From NCBI GenBank assembly GCA_016713175.1, contig JADJPQ010000009.1:186001-250000 (forward strand): a stretch of DNA of 64,000 nt. Reading direction: 5' to 3'. This document shows, piece by piece, positions 36,492 through 44,793 of this stretch (position 1 is the stretch's first letter; each line of letters opens with the position of its first letter). A program made the translations under genes and the position numbers. Under the pieces are notes generated by a model that was not told where the DNA came from, searched no databases, and saw only the letters and a list, made by a program, of their open reading frames with translations. This DNA comes from Planctomycetota bacterium (GTDB lineage Bacteria; Planctomycetota; UBA1135; UBA2386).

Positions 36492-37856
36492 CTATCGGTT
36501 CATCTCGGCGACCAGCTTTTGCAGGTGGGCCTTGACCTCGTCTTCCTTGCCCGCGACCAGCGCGGCGAACTTCTCGATCGACTTGTCGACGCCCTTGCTC
36601 TTGCCGGCGGCGACGGCGTTGGTGATGTCGACCAGAGCATCGAGCGCCTTGGCGTCCCCGCCTTCCTTGGCGAAGTGCAGCACCAGGCCGGCCTGATAGA
36701 TCATGTAGTCGATGTCCTTGGACTCCATTTCGCCATTGATCGTGAAGCTCGTGAAGAACGACTTCAGGTTCTTGACGCCGCCCTTGGCGACGTGCTGACC
36801 ACCGAAGTGGCCCGCATCGCGCTTGATGCTGAACCGGCTGGCCAAACTGCCGATCCCGTGTTGGAACCACTTCGGCAGTTCGACTCCCATTTCGACCGCC
36901 AGCGAACCGGCATACGCCAGTCCAGCCGCATGGCGCGCGTAGTACGGCCCCCAATCCGGCAGCCAGATCGCCACCGCCGGCCGCACTTCGCCCTGCATCG
37001 CCACCTTCACCTGCGCTTCGGCAGTGGCGTAGAACGCGCCGTACGACGAGGTCTCGTCGCCCATCGCGTTGCCGTACTCCTGGTGCTCTTCCTTGGTGGC
37101 CGACACGAGGATGACCGGTCGGAACGATGGCGACGGCTCCATGTTGGCGAGCAGCGGCCGGACGGTTTCGTAACCGCGATCGACCTCGTTCTTGACGGTG
37201 CCGAGGATCGACAGCGGCAGCGTGCTGATGATCGTGCAATAGGCGGTGCGGATCATCCACGGCCGCTTGGCGTCGCTGTGGTAGCGATCCGCTTCCTTCT
37301 CGTCGACCCACCGGCCCTCGGTGCCGATCGGGAACTGCTTGTTCTGCGCCTTCTCCAGGAACTGCGCTTCGATCACCTGGCCGGTCTCCGGGTGGCGGAC
37401 CATGCCGGACGACAACGCGACCTTCTCTTCCTTGGTGACCTTCTGGCCCTCGTGGTGGAACACGCCTTTCTTGGCATCGACGACGTGGTCTTTCTCGACC
37501 CATACGCCGCCGACGTCCACCAGCCCTTTGGCCTTGAACTCGGCTTCCATCGCCTTCTTGCGCGCGGCCTCGGCGTCCTTCTTCGGCAACCACTTGCCCT
37601 CGACCAGCTCGTTGCCGAGCGCGCGATTCGCCGCTTCATGATCCGGCTTGATCTTCAGGATCGCCTGGTAGATCCGCTTGGCCTCGGCCGCGAGACCTTG
37701 CTCCTCGGCCCATTTGGCCACGGCCGCCAGCGCCTCGGTGTCCGTCTTGGCGGCGGTCTCTTTGGTGCGCAGTTCCTGCTTCAGTTGCGCCGGCGATTGC
37801 GCCGTCATCGGCAACGCCAGCGTGAGTCCAGCAACGAGATATGCCAGTGCTTTCAT
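36492..37856 (-). CDS. secreted TPR/peptidase-MA-like protein, unknown function
   Basis: ATG 37856 starts a signal peptide (ALAYLVAGLTLALPMTAQ); 454 residues. Residues 20-80 are TPR-like. Residues 80-190 repeat a Gly-x-Trp-Val/x-Leu pattern (EGKWLPKKD, GGVWVEKDH, EGRWVDEKE). Residues 200-400 resemble the fold of MA-type metallopeptidases, but the place expected for WxxEGxA reads WFQHGIGSLA and no HExxH is found. If related, it is inactive. No Shine-Dalgarno is evident. Confidence 0.6.
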   Translation of the reverse strand: MKALAYLVAGLTLALPMTAQSPAQLKQELRTKETAAKTDTEALAAVAKWAEEQGLAAEAKRIYQAILKIKPDHEAANRALGNELVEGKWLPKKDAEAARKKAMEAEFKAKGLVDVGGVWVEKDHVVDAKKGVFHHEGQKVTKEEKVALSSGMVRHPETGQVIEAQFLEKAQNKQFPIGTEGRWVDEKEADRYHSDAKRPWMIRTAYCTIISTLPLSILGTVKNEVDRGYETVRPLLANMEPSPSFRPVILVSATKEEHQEYGNAMGDETSSYGAFYATAEAQVKVAMQGEVRPAVAIWLPDWGPYYARHAAGLAYAGSLAVEMGVELPKWFQHGIGSLASRFSIKRDAGHFGGQHVAKGGVKNLKSFFTSFTINGEMESKDIDYMIYQAGLVLHFAKEGGDAKALDALVDITNAVAAGKSKGVDKSIEKFAALVAGKEDEVKAHLQKLVAEMNR

Positions 37857-37966
37857 GGAGGGTGTCGGGGAGTGTGGTTGCGGCTCGCTACCGCGCGCGC
37901 GGGCGAAACCATGCATCGTAGGACGAAGCGCAGCCTTGCGCCTCACCATCCGCGGCGAAACGCGGC

Positions 37967-38587
37967 TCAGAAAGTACCATGCTGCCGACGCCGGGACTCG
38001 GGCGCGAAGCGGGACCACGACTCGAGGCGTTGGTTGGGACGTAGCGTCAAGTATGGCGTCCACCGCGGTCGCACGGGCGGCCGCAACAGGCGGAATCCCG
38101 CTTCCTTGATCGTCCGGTCACCCTTGCGGGCGTTGCAGACGACACAAGCGAGTACGCAGTTCTCCCAGGTGGTCTTGCCACCTCGCGACCGCGGCAGGAT
38201 GTGGTCGACCGACAGTCGCTCGACCGCACCCCGCTTGCCGCAGTACTGGCAAGTGAACTCGTCGCGCAGAAACAGGTTGCGGCGGGTGAACGGCGCTTCG
38301 TGGCAGGGCACCCGGTCGTAATGCATCAGCACGATGACCTCGGGAACGGCGACTTGGATGGACGGCGAACGCACGAATACCGGTGTCGGCGGCGACTCGA
38401 GTTCGATCCATTCGTCGAAGGCGTAGGTGGCCAGGGTGTCCGGGGCGACAATGCGGGCAGCATCCCGGAACACCATGCACAAGGCACGGCGGACCGTGGT
38501 CACGTGTACAGGCATCCAGGAGCGGTTCAGAACCAGCGTGGGCCGCTCCAGGATCGCTGCGTGCCGGCGTGGTTCACCAGGTTGCAT
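37967..38587 (-). CDS. HNH endonuclease
   Basis: A 206-residue protein. The N-terminal half carries the conserved block LNRSWMPVHVTTVRRALCMV typical of stand-alone bacterial HNH proteins. The HNH zinc-finger nuclease is at 113-155: CQYCG, VDHILPRSRGG, WENCVLACVVCNARKGDRT. Four cysteines bind structural zinc, and His129 and Asn143 fit the nuclease core. Widespread chromosomal family of uncertain role; no toxin, phage or intron context here. Confidence 0.88.
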   Translation of the reverse strand: MQPGEPRRHAAILERPTLVLNRSWMPVHVTTVRRALCMVFRDAARIVAPDTLATYAFDEWIELESPPTPVFVRSPSIQVAVPEVIVLMHYDRVPCHEAPFTRRNLFLRDEFTCQYCGKRGAVERLSVDHILPRSRGGKTTWENCVLACVVCNARKGDRTIKEAGFRLLRPPVRPRWTPYLTLRPNQRLESWSRFAPESRRRQHGTF

Positions 38588-38687
38588 GCGGTCACCCTGA
38601 GGCCGGGGCAGTGTAAGTCTGGAACGCGGTACGACAATGCCCCGGCGGATGGCGGATGGCGGGGGCCGTCGAGGGCCCGGACTACCG

Positions 38688-38716
38688 TTGCGGTATGGGC
38701 CAGCAAGGGCTACGAT
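38688..38716 (+). promoter_or_regulatory. candidate sigma70-type promoter
   Basis: TTGCGG (38688-38693) and TACGAT (38711-38716) are separated by exactly 17 bp, 40 bp before the lipoprotein start at 38757. Good spacing with moderate hexamers; inferred by eye only. Confidence 0.4.
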
Positions 38717-38756
38717 GGGCCCCCTTTTCTTTGTTGCCAACCCACCGCTACCAACC

Positions 38757-39182
38757 ATGAAGCCCCGCCTGCTCGGTGCCACCGCTGGTTTGTTGTCTGT
38801 GCTCTCGGCCTGCCAGGGTCCCGGTGACGCCAGCGGCGATGAGCCGGGCCTTACGGCGGTGCAGTTTCAGGACGTCGCGGTGCCAGATGGCTTCTTGCTG
38901 AAGAGCGACCTCCGCGAGAGCTACTCGCGCGAAGAGCGCGGTTGGCGAATTGGCCATTTCGTCTACACGCACAACAGCGTGCGGGTCGACGATGCCAGCG
39001 CGCACCTGCGGGCCCGGATGCCTCAGCACAACTGGACGCTGGTCGGCGACGAACAGGTCGACGAGCAGAGCCGTCGTTTGAGGTTCGTGCGCACCCCGTA
39101 TTCGGTCGAATACCTGCTGAATCGCCAGGATGGGATCACTCGTATGACCGTCGACTACCGCACCGAGTCGCCCAACCAGTAA
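38757..39182 (+). CDS. small lipoprotein of unknown function
   Basis: ATG 38757 opens a lipoprotein signal peptide with lipobox LSAC (Cys19); 141 residues. The mature domain is alpha/beta (VPDGFLLKSDLRESYS, LRARMPQHNWTLVGDEQ, LRFVRTPYSVEYLLNRQDG). No family recognised with confidence. It is followed 67 bp later by the cyclophilin-like gene on the same strand. Confidence 0.72.
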   Translation: MKPRLLGATAGLLSVLSACQGPGDASGDEPGLTAVQFQDVAVPDGFLLKSDLRESYSREERGWRIGHFVYTHNSVRVDDASAHLRARMPQHNWTLVGDEQVDEQSRRLRFVRTPYSVEYLLNRQDGITRMTVDYRTESPNQ

Positions 39183-39249
39183 CGCTCGCTTCACCAGCGC
39201 TCGCTTCCTCCCGCTCCCCTTCCGTCACCGCCAGTCCCCGCCGCCAAAC

Positions 39250-40479
39250 ATGTCTTCTACGTCCACTCCGAAGCAGCTGGAAGTCCAAGCCGCGCCGAAC
39301 CAGATCGAAATCCTCTGGGAAACCCACCGGCGCAAGTTCTGGGGTCTTGCAGTTGTCGTCTGCGGTATCATCTGCGTATTTTACGGTATAAAGTATTTCA
39401 ACCAGAAGCAGGTTGATGCCAAGTGGACACAGTTCGCCGCTGCCTCTCTGCTTCAGCCCGGGTACTCGAACAACGATCTCAAGGTTCCTGAGGCGTACGC
39501 GCAGTTCGGTTACACCCGCACTGCCATGGCACTTGGCGAGCTCGGCGCTGACCTGCTGAAGCAGCTGAACAAGACCGACGAAGCTGCATTGGAAAAGGCC
39601 GTTGCCGAGGCTGACGGAGAGCACAAACCCTACTTCATCCTGCTGCAGGCCCGCAAGGCGATGCTGTCGCGCAAATGGGATCAAGCGGACGCGCTGCTGT
39701 CCAAGCTCGCATCCGACTACCCCAACCACTCGCTGGTCAAGAGCGGAGACTACCCGGTTCAAGCGCGCGAGCGCGTCAAGGAGAAGGACCCGGATCCGAA
39801 GGAGCCTGTGGATCCGAACAAGAAGCCGGAATGGGTCGCGGCCAAGGCAGGCTCCGTAGTGAGCCTGTTGCGCGAACAGATTGCAGAAGCGAAGAGCTAC
39901 CAGGCGCCGGACCACTTCCAGAAGGCGGCGATCCCGAGCGACGCGCCGAAATACAAGATCGAGTTCTCTGGCAGCTATGGCAGCGTCGTGATCGCGCTGT
40001 TCGACAAGCTCGCCCCGGAGCACTGCAAGGCCATCAAGGACCTGGTCGAGAAGAAGCACTGGGACAAGATGTGCGTCGACGAAGTCGAGCGCGTCAAGGA
40101 GCCCAAGGAACGCCTGCAAATGCACTTCGGGTTCGCGTCCACGCGCGAAGCCGACCGCAGCAAGTGGAACACCACGGACAAGAGCGAAGCTGAGGTGGCG
40201 TTCGAGACCACCAACCTGAGCCACTTTCCGGGCGCCGTTTGCTGCCGCCCAGGCGCAGACGACAAGTCGCAGGCAGACCGCCTCTGGATCACTGGCAGCG
40301 ACCTCGGGGGGCTGCCGGGAATGGACGGTGAGCGAGTGGTGATCGGATACGTCGTCGAGGGCCTCGAGAACATCGAGAAGATCTGCCGGGCCGGCCTGAC
40401 CAACCAACAGGAAGAAGAAGCTGGTAGAGGTCGCCCGACGGATCGCATCGAGATTGTCTCGATCACCGCAGTGCAATAG
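39250..40479 (+). CDS. membrane-anchored TPR protein with degenerate cyclophilin-like domain
   Basis: A 409-residue protein. One membrane helix (FWGLAVVVCGIICVFYGIKYF, broken here for length) lies at about 30-50. A TPR-type region like YfgM (ALGELGADLLKQL, FILLQARKAMLSRKWDQADALL) follows, then a cyclophilin-like domain from about 240 (YGSVVIALFDKLAPEHCKAI to the C-terminus). The cyclophilin catalytic FHRV motif appears as VDEV, losing the key Arg, and the usual GSQFFI stretch is not evident. It may be a periplasmic chaperone or pseudo-isomerase. Confidence 0.7.
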   Translation: MSSTSTPKQLEVQAAPNQIEILWETHRRKFWGLAVVVCGIICVFYGIKYFNQKQVDAKWTQFAAASLLQPGYSNNDLKVPEAYAQFGYTRTAMALGELGADLLKQLNKTDEAALEKAVAEADGEHKPYFILLQARKAMLSRKWDQADALLSKLASDYPNHSLVKSGDYPVQARERVKEKDPDPKEPVDPNKKPEWVAAKAGSVVSLLREQIAEAKSYQAPDHFQKAAIPSDAPKYKIEFSGSYGSVVIALFDKLAPEHCKAIKDLVEKKHWDKMCVDEVERVKEPKERLQMHFGFASTREADRSKWNTTDKSEAEVAFETTNLSHFPGAVCCRPGADDKSQADRLWITGSDLGGLPGMDGERVVIGYVVEGLENIEKICRAGLTNQQEEEAGRGRPTDRIEIVSITAVQ

Positions 40480-40503
40480 CGCCCGCCTTCGGTAGCCGCT
40501 CGC

Positions 40504-40523
40504 GAGCCCTGCCTTCAGGGCTC
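40504..40523. terminator. candidate bidirectional terminator hairpin
   Basis: GAGCCCTG (40504-40511) and CAGGGCTC (40516-40523) form a perfect 8-bp stem with loop CCTT, placed between the convergent cyclophilin-like and parB genes. No long T-run flanks it, so factor-independent termination is uncertain. Confidence 0.5.
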
Positions 40524-40545
40524 AGCTTGGAGCGCGCCAGCGAAC

Positions 40546-41433
40546 CTAGAGGTTCTTCAACCGGTCGTAGACACGATCGAATTCGGCGCGATTCGCGCAC
40601 TCGATCACGATCTTGCTCTTCTTCGCGGTGCCTTTCACCGCGACCTTCGTCCCGAGCGCCTCCATCAGCGTTTCTTCAATTTCCTTGAGCCAGACTGGCC
40701 GGCTGCTGCGGGGGCGTTCGGCTGCGGGCTCGGCACCCTTCGCCTGTCCCAGGGTGACCTGCTTCACTCGCTGCTCCAGCTCCCGCACCGACCAGCCCAA
40801 ACGGATGGACTCGTCCGCCATCGTCACGATCGCTGCCGGGTCACTCAGCCCCAACAAGCACCGCGCGTGCCCCATGCTCAATGTTCCACGTGAAACATGG
40901 GCCTGAACCTCAGATGGCAGGTCCAGCAGGCGCAGGAAGTTGGTGACGGAACTGCGGTCGAGGCCGACTCGCTTCGCCAGGTCGTCCTGGGTGACTTTGA
41001 GTTGCGCCAACAACTTGCGAAAGGCCTGGGCTTTCTCGATCGCGTTGAGGTCCTCCCGCTGCAGATTCTCGACCAAACCAAAAACCGCCGATTCCTCATC
41101 CGTAATCGGTTTGATCAGCACCGGGACCCGCTCCAACCCGGCGATCTTTGCCGCGCGCCAACGCCGTTCACCGGCGACGATCTCGTACCGGTCATGGACT
41201 CGGCGCGCGAGAATTGGCTGGAGGATCCCGTTGGCTCGAATCGAAGCGGCCAACTCCTGCAGTTCGGTTTCGCCAAACTCCCGTCGTGGTTGGTGCGGGC
41301 TAGGCCCGAGCGCGCCAACTTCCACTTGCAGCGTCTCTTCCGTGGGCGACGAGTGACCCTGTTGCACGGGCTGCGACCCGCGACCCCCGGACAGGAAGAA
41401 ATCGAGACCTCTACCCAAGCGACGATCCACCAT
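40546..41433 (-). CDS. parB: chromosome-partitioning protein ParB
   Basis: ATG 41433 has a strong GGGAGG ribosome site (41445-41440); 295 residues. ParB binds parS and, as a CTP-dependent clamp, spreads along DNA near the origin. Visible features are the RREF N-terminal box, the CTP/arginine-patch motif GERRWRA, ENLQREDLN, the parS-reading helix-turn-helix (LKVTQDDLAKRVGLDRSSVTNFLRL split across helices) and a short C-terminal dimer domain. Its 5' end overlaps parA by 23 bp, and a parS site lies inside the gene. Confidence 0.95.
   Translation of the reverse strand: MVDRRLGRGLDFFLSGGRGSQPVQQGHSSPTEETLQVEVGALGPSPHQPRREFGETELQELAASIRANGILQPILARRVHDRYEIVAGERRWRAAKIAGLERVPVLIKPITDEESAVFGLVENLQREDLNAIEKAQAFRKLLAQLKVTQDDLAKRVGLDRSSVTNFLRLLDLPSEVQAHVSRGTLSMGHARCLLGLSDPAAIVTMADESIRLGWSVRELEQRVKQVTLGQAKGAEPAAERPRSSRPVWLKEIEETLMEALGTKVAVKGTAKKSKIVIECANRAEFDRVYDRLKNL
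40882..40897. promoter_or_regulatory. parS centromere-like site
   Basis: TGTTCCACGTGAAACA differs from the canonical palindrome TGTTTCACGTGAAACA at one position. It lies inside parB, as the Bacillus subtilis parS lies inside spo0J, and is expected to nucleate ParB loading. Confidence 0.9.
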
Positions 41434-42145
41434 GAACAACCTCCCTAACCAGCTCGCCGTAACAGAGCGCCGCCTTGCTGTAGGGGCGGTACTCGAACAC
41501 AGTCTTGCCGTAACTAGCCGCCTCGACAAGTGCGGAGTCGCGCAGAATCACCGTTTCGAGCATCTTGGGGCCAAGGTTGCGCCGTAGGTCCGCGACAACA
41601 TCTTTGGCGACAGGCTCACGTTGGTCCCAAAGCGTCACCAGGACCCCGAGCAGCAGCCCCTTGCCCGGAAACTGAGCCTGTGCAGTCTCCAGGGTCCCCA
41701 GCATCTGGCTGAGGCCGTGCATCGCGAAGAACTCTGGTTGAACTGGCACCAGCACTTCGCCACACAGCTGAAGGCCTGCCCAGCCCCACTGATCCATCCG
41801 CGGAGGGCAGTCCACCAGCAGCCAATCGATGCCCTGTTCTTCCAAGGATCGGGCAAGCTGCAGCAGCTTGGTCACGTCAACGCCGGCGAAGCGATCGACC
41901 GCGCGTTCTGCGCCTGGCGAAGGCAGCAACCAGAGGTTGTCGGTCACCGGCCGCAACAGAGCCAGCGCTCCGTCCGACTCCAGGTCCACTGCCATCTCCT
42001 GCAGCGCCACCGTCGCGTTGCCCTGGGGATCGAGATCCAACAGCGCGACCCTACGCCCCGCGATCGCCAGACCGTGGGCGAGGTGTACCGCGGTGGTGGT
42101 CTTGCCGACGCCACCTTTCTGATTCGCCAGTGCCACCGACCGCAC
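41411..42145 (-). CDS. parA: chromosome-partitioning ATPase ParA
   Basis: GTG 42145 has GGGAGG 4 nt upstream (42155-42150) and starts VRSVALANQKGG; 244 residues. The deviant Walker A motif is KGGVGKTTT, followed by the LLDLDPQGNAT switch and VDCPPRMDQ. ParA ATPases on the nucleoid move ParB-parS complexes. The length without an N-terminal extension matches the chromosomal Soj type. It overlaps parB by 23 bp and starts divergently from an unknown membrane protein gene. Confidence 0.95.
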   Translation of the reverse strand: MRSVALANQKGGVGKTTTAVHLAHGLAIAGRRVALLDLDPQGNATVALQEMAVDLESDGALALLRPVTDNLWLLPSPGAERAVDRFAGVDVTKLLQLARSLEEQGIDWLLVDCPPRMDQWGWAGLQLCGEVLVPVQPEFFAMHGLSQMLGTLETAQAQFPGKGLLLGVLVTLWDQREPVAKDVVADLRRNLGPKMLETVILRDSALVEAASYGKTVFEYRPYSKAALCYGELVREVVHGGSSLG

Positions 42146-42228
42146 GAAGCCTCCCAGGTCGCTCGTTTTGCGGATGCTTGCTTTACCGAACCGGCCGTTT
42201 GTGGGAAAGGGGGGAACTCGGCAAAGGC

Positions 42229-42840
42229 ATGCAAACCCGGGCACTTGCACTCGAACTTCGAATCGCGTCACGGCGTCTGGGGGTATGGCCCTGGCTCGCC
42301 TTGGCTGCCGCCTGCGCATTGGCTCGCTGGCAGGAACCCCTCTTCCTCCGAACCCAACAGGTCGAGTTGACCTGGCATGCGATTCCGATGTTCGCCGCGG
42401 TGATGTGTCTTGGGTTGACCGTCAGCGTGACCGTGGATCGAGGAATTTCTGTCAACAGGATTTGCGGACCGGTCGTACCGTTCGTCGCTGGGTTGGTGAT
42501 GGCTGTGACTACATCCGTAGTCGCAGCGACCATCGGTTGTGTTCTCGACCTGGGTTTCGGGACCTCAATCCGCTGGCCGCAGGTCGCAAGCAGCATCACG
42601 TATCCGATCACCCGGCTGGCCCCGCCGATCGCACTCGGGATCGGCCTGATGCGGTCCCGGCTCGCGCCCACCACGCTGATCGCAGCCGTGCTCGGGGCCA
42701 CCGTCGTGATGATCATCCTGCTCGGATCCGAACCTCTCGGCGTCGTTTCGTCGCCGCGTACTCTCGGTGTTTCCTCCCTGGCGACCTTAGGAAGTCTCGG
42801 CGTCACGACGTTCCTATGCGACACTCGTCGACTCCCCTGA
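42229..42840 (+). CDS. membrane protein of unknown function divergent from parA
   Basis: ATG 42229 is the first start after parA's 5' end; 203 residues. After a short basic N-terminus there are about five membrane helices (for example WLALAAACALA, MFAAVMCLGLTVSV, VVPFVAGLVMAVTTSVVAATIG, TTLIAAVLGATVVMIIL). No recognisable motif. The ribosome site AAAGG is unusually close (1-2 nt). It precedes the phosphoesterase gene by 12 bp. Confidence 0.62.
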   Translation: MQTRALALELRIASRRLGVWPWLALAAACALARWQEPLFLRTQQVELTWHAIPMFAAVMCLGLTVSVTVDRGISVNRICGPVVPFVAGLVMAVTTSVVAATIGCVLDLGFGTSIRWPQVASSITYPITRLAPPIALGIGLMRSRLAPTTLIAAVLGATVVMIILLGSEPLGVVSSPRTLGVSSLATLGSLGVTTFLCDTRRLP

Positions 42841-42852
42841 ACCCGGATCCAA

Positions 42853-43593
42853 ATGCGCATCGGCATCCTCGGTGACATCCACGGCAACATGGAGGCCCTG
42901 ACGGCCGTCGTCGCCGCGCTGCGCAAAGAAGGCGTCGACGAGTGGGTCCAGGTGGGTGATCTGGTCGGCTACGGACCTGAGCCGTCCGCGTGCATCGATC
43001 TGGTGCGCGAACTCGGCTGCCACGTCTGCCTCGGCAACCACGATGCCGCGGTGCTGGGCCTGCTCGACACTTCGTACTTCAACAACTTCGCGCGCGCGGC
43101 GATCCACTGGACCTGCCAGAACCTGCGGCCCTCGGACCTCGACTACCTGCGCAAGCTGCAGCTGACCGTCATGCGGCCCGACTACACGGTCGTGCACGGA
43201 ACATTGCACATGCCCGAGCAGTTCGGCTACGTGATCAGCCCGGTCGAGGCGCTGGACTCACTGGCGCTGCAGACCACGCCCTTCTGCTTCGTCGGACACT
43301 CGCATGTGCCCGCGATCTACTTGCAGCGCAGCGCCAACCCGCGCGACATCGAAGTGGTCTACCACTCGGAACCCGAAGTGTCGGTCAAAGGCTACCAGCG
43401 CGTGCTGATGAACGTCGGCAGCGTCGGTCAACCACGCGACGAGGACCCGCGGGCCGCGTACGCGATCGTCGACACCCTCACCGGCATCGCCGCCATCCGG
43501 CGGGTCGCCTACGACATCGCTGGTGTGCAGCGCAAGATCCGACAGGCCGGCCTGCCGGAGATGCTCGCGAATCGGTTGTCACTCGGCGTGTGA
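42853..43593 (+). CDS. metallophosphoesterase (calcineurin-like, YfcE/MJ0936 type)
   Basis: A 246-residue enzyme with the dimetal motifs GDIHGN (residues 7-12), GDLVGYGP, GNHD, HGT and GHSHVP. This set matches small calcineurin-like phosphodiesterases; the substrate (cyclic nucleotide, diadenosine polyphosphate or other) cannot be told. The C-terminus overlaps the convergent hemW-like gene by 15 bp. Confidence 0.9.
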   Translation: MRIGILGDIHGNMEALTAVVAALRKEGVDEWVQVGDLVGYGPEPSACIDLVRELGCHVCLGNHDAAVLGLLDTSYFNNFARAAIHWTCQNLRPSDLDYLRKLQLTVMRPDYTVVHGTLHMPEQFGYVISPVEALDSLALQTTPFCFVGHSHVPAIYLQRSANPRDIEVVYHSEPEVSVKGYQRVLMNVGSVGQPRDEDPRAAYAIVDTLTGIAAIRRVAYDIAGVQRKIRQAGLPEMLANRLSLGV

Positions 43594-44784
43594 GCGTCGG
43601 CCCGGGGCGCCGGTGTCGCCGCTGAGGAACGCCGCGCCAACGGCATCGGCAAACAGCAAGCCCGAGTCGGTCAGTTGGATCCTCGTGCCGTCACGGCGCA
43701 GGTGTCCGCACGCGACCTGTCGCTGAACCAGTCCGGCAAACCTGGCCGCAACCGGTAGCCCCAACCGCGCGCCGACCTCGGCCAGATCGACACCCTCGCG
43801 GCGGCGAACTCCGAGCCAGACCGCCTCGCCCGCGCGCTGCCATGGTGTCAGCGTCTCGGCGCTGGCTGCAGGGGCAAGGCCGGCAAGCGCCGCATCGGCC
43901 CAGGCATCGACCGGCTTGAGGTTCGTGGTCCGCACGCCGGCGCGATGGCTGCTGGCGCCGGGCCCGACGCCGACGTAGTCGCCCTGCAACCAGTAGTGAT
44001 CGTTGTGCGCACACATGCCGCCCCGGCCGGCGAAGTTGCTGATCTCGTAGGCCAGGAACCCGGCGGCCGCGAGCCGTTCCCGAGTCCACAGGAACATCGC
44101 GCGATCGGTCTCCTCGTCGTTGGGCGCAACGTGGCCCAGTTGCCATTGGTGGTGCAGCTTCGTTCCCGGCTCGAAGGTCAGGTTGTAGCACGACAGATGG
44201 TCGGGGCCGAGTGCCAGCGCCGCCTCGAGATCCGCCTGCCAGTCGGCCAACGTCTGACCAGGTAGTCCGAAGATCATGTCGATGGAGACGTTGGTGAAAC
44301 CCGCCGCACGCAATTCGCCGAAGGCGGCACGGGCCCGTTCGGCGTCGTGCGCGCGATCGAGGAACCGCAACCTGGCCGCCGCGAAACTCTGCACGCCCAT
44401 GCTGGCGCGGTTGACGCCGGCCGCGCGGGCGATCGCCGCTTTCGCCGGCGTCAGGCTCTCCGGGTTGATCTCGACCGTGACCTCCGGGCATGCGGCCAGG
44501 TCGACATGCCGCGCCAGGATCGCGAACATCTGCGCGAACGCTTCGGGGTCGAGATAAGTGGGGGTGCCGCCGCCGAGGAACACCGAGGTCGGCTGTCTTG
44601 GCGCCCGCGCCCGCGCCAGTTCGGCGTCGAGCGCGGCCAGGAACCGCAGGTGCACGGCCCGGTCCTCGACCACGTACGAATTGAAATCACAGTAGCCGCA
44701 CTTCACGACACAGAACGGCACGTGCACGTACAACGAGGTGCGCACCGGGTGGATGGTCGCATCAGAGCTCGAGGTAGGCGGCAC
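43579..44784 (-). CDS. hemW: HemW-like radical SAM protein
   Basis: A 401-residue radical SAM protein. The cluster motif is Cys25-x3-Cys29-x2-Cys32 in VPFCVVKCGYCDF, followed by FLGGGTPTYL, EINPESL, MGVQSF and DMIFGLPGQT, the HemW/coproporphyrinogen oxidase-like pattern. HemW is a heme chaperone in several bacteria, apt for an organism rich in cytochromes (next cluster). GTG 44784 lies 9 bp after the sigma factor gene; a second GTG at 44745 would give the shorter N-terminus usual for HemW. Confidence 0.88.
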   Translation of the reverse strand: MPPTSSSDATIHPVRTSLYVHVPFCVVKCGYCDFNSYVVEDRAVHLRFLAALDAELARARAPRQPTSVFLGGGTPTYLDPEAFAQMFAILARHVDLAACPEVTVEINPESLTPAKAAIARAAGVNRASMGVQSFAAARLRFLDRAHDAERARAAFGELRAAGFTNVSIDMIFGLPGQTLADWQADLEAALALGPDHLSCYNLTFEPGTKLHHQWQLGHVAPNDEETDRAMFLWTRERLAAAGFLAYEISNFAGRGGMCAHNDHYWLQGDYVGVGPGASSHRAGVRTTNLKPVDAWADAALAGLAPAASAETLTPWQRAGEAVWLGVRRREGVDLAEVGARLGLPVAARFAGLVQRQVACGHLRRDGTRIQLTDSGLLFADAVGAAFLSGDTGAPGRRSHAE

Positions 44785-44793
44785 GCCCGCAGG

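Noticed and set aside
33892..36696. A 934-codon plus-strand frame opposite the DUF3352-like and PIG-L genes
   Set aside because: Shadow of GC-rich codon bias; it also spans the intergenic gap between two well-supported minus-strand genes.
37967..38587. HNH nuclease as part of a mobile element or defence island
   Set aside because: No transposase, integrase, methylase or repeats nearby; it belongs to a common stand-alone chromosomal family.
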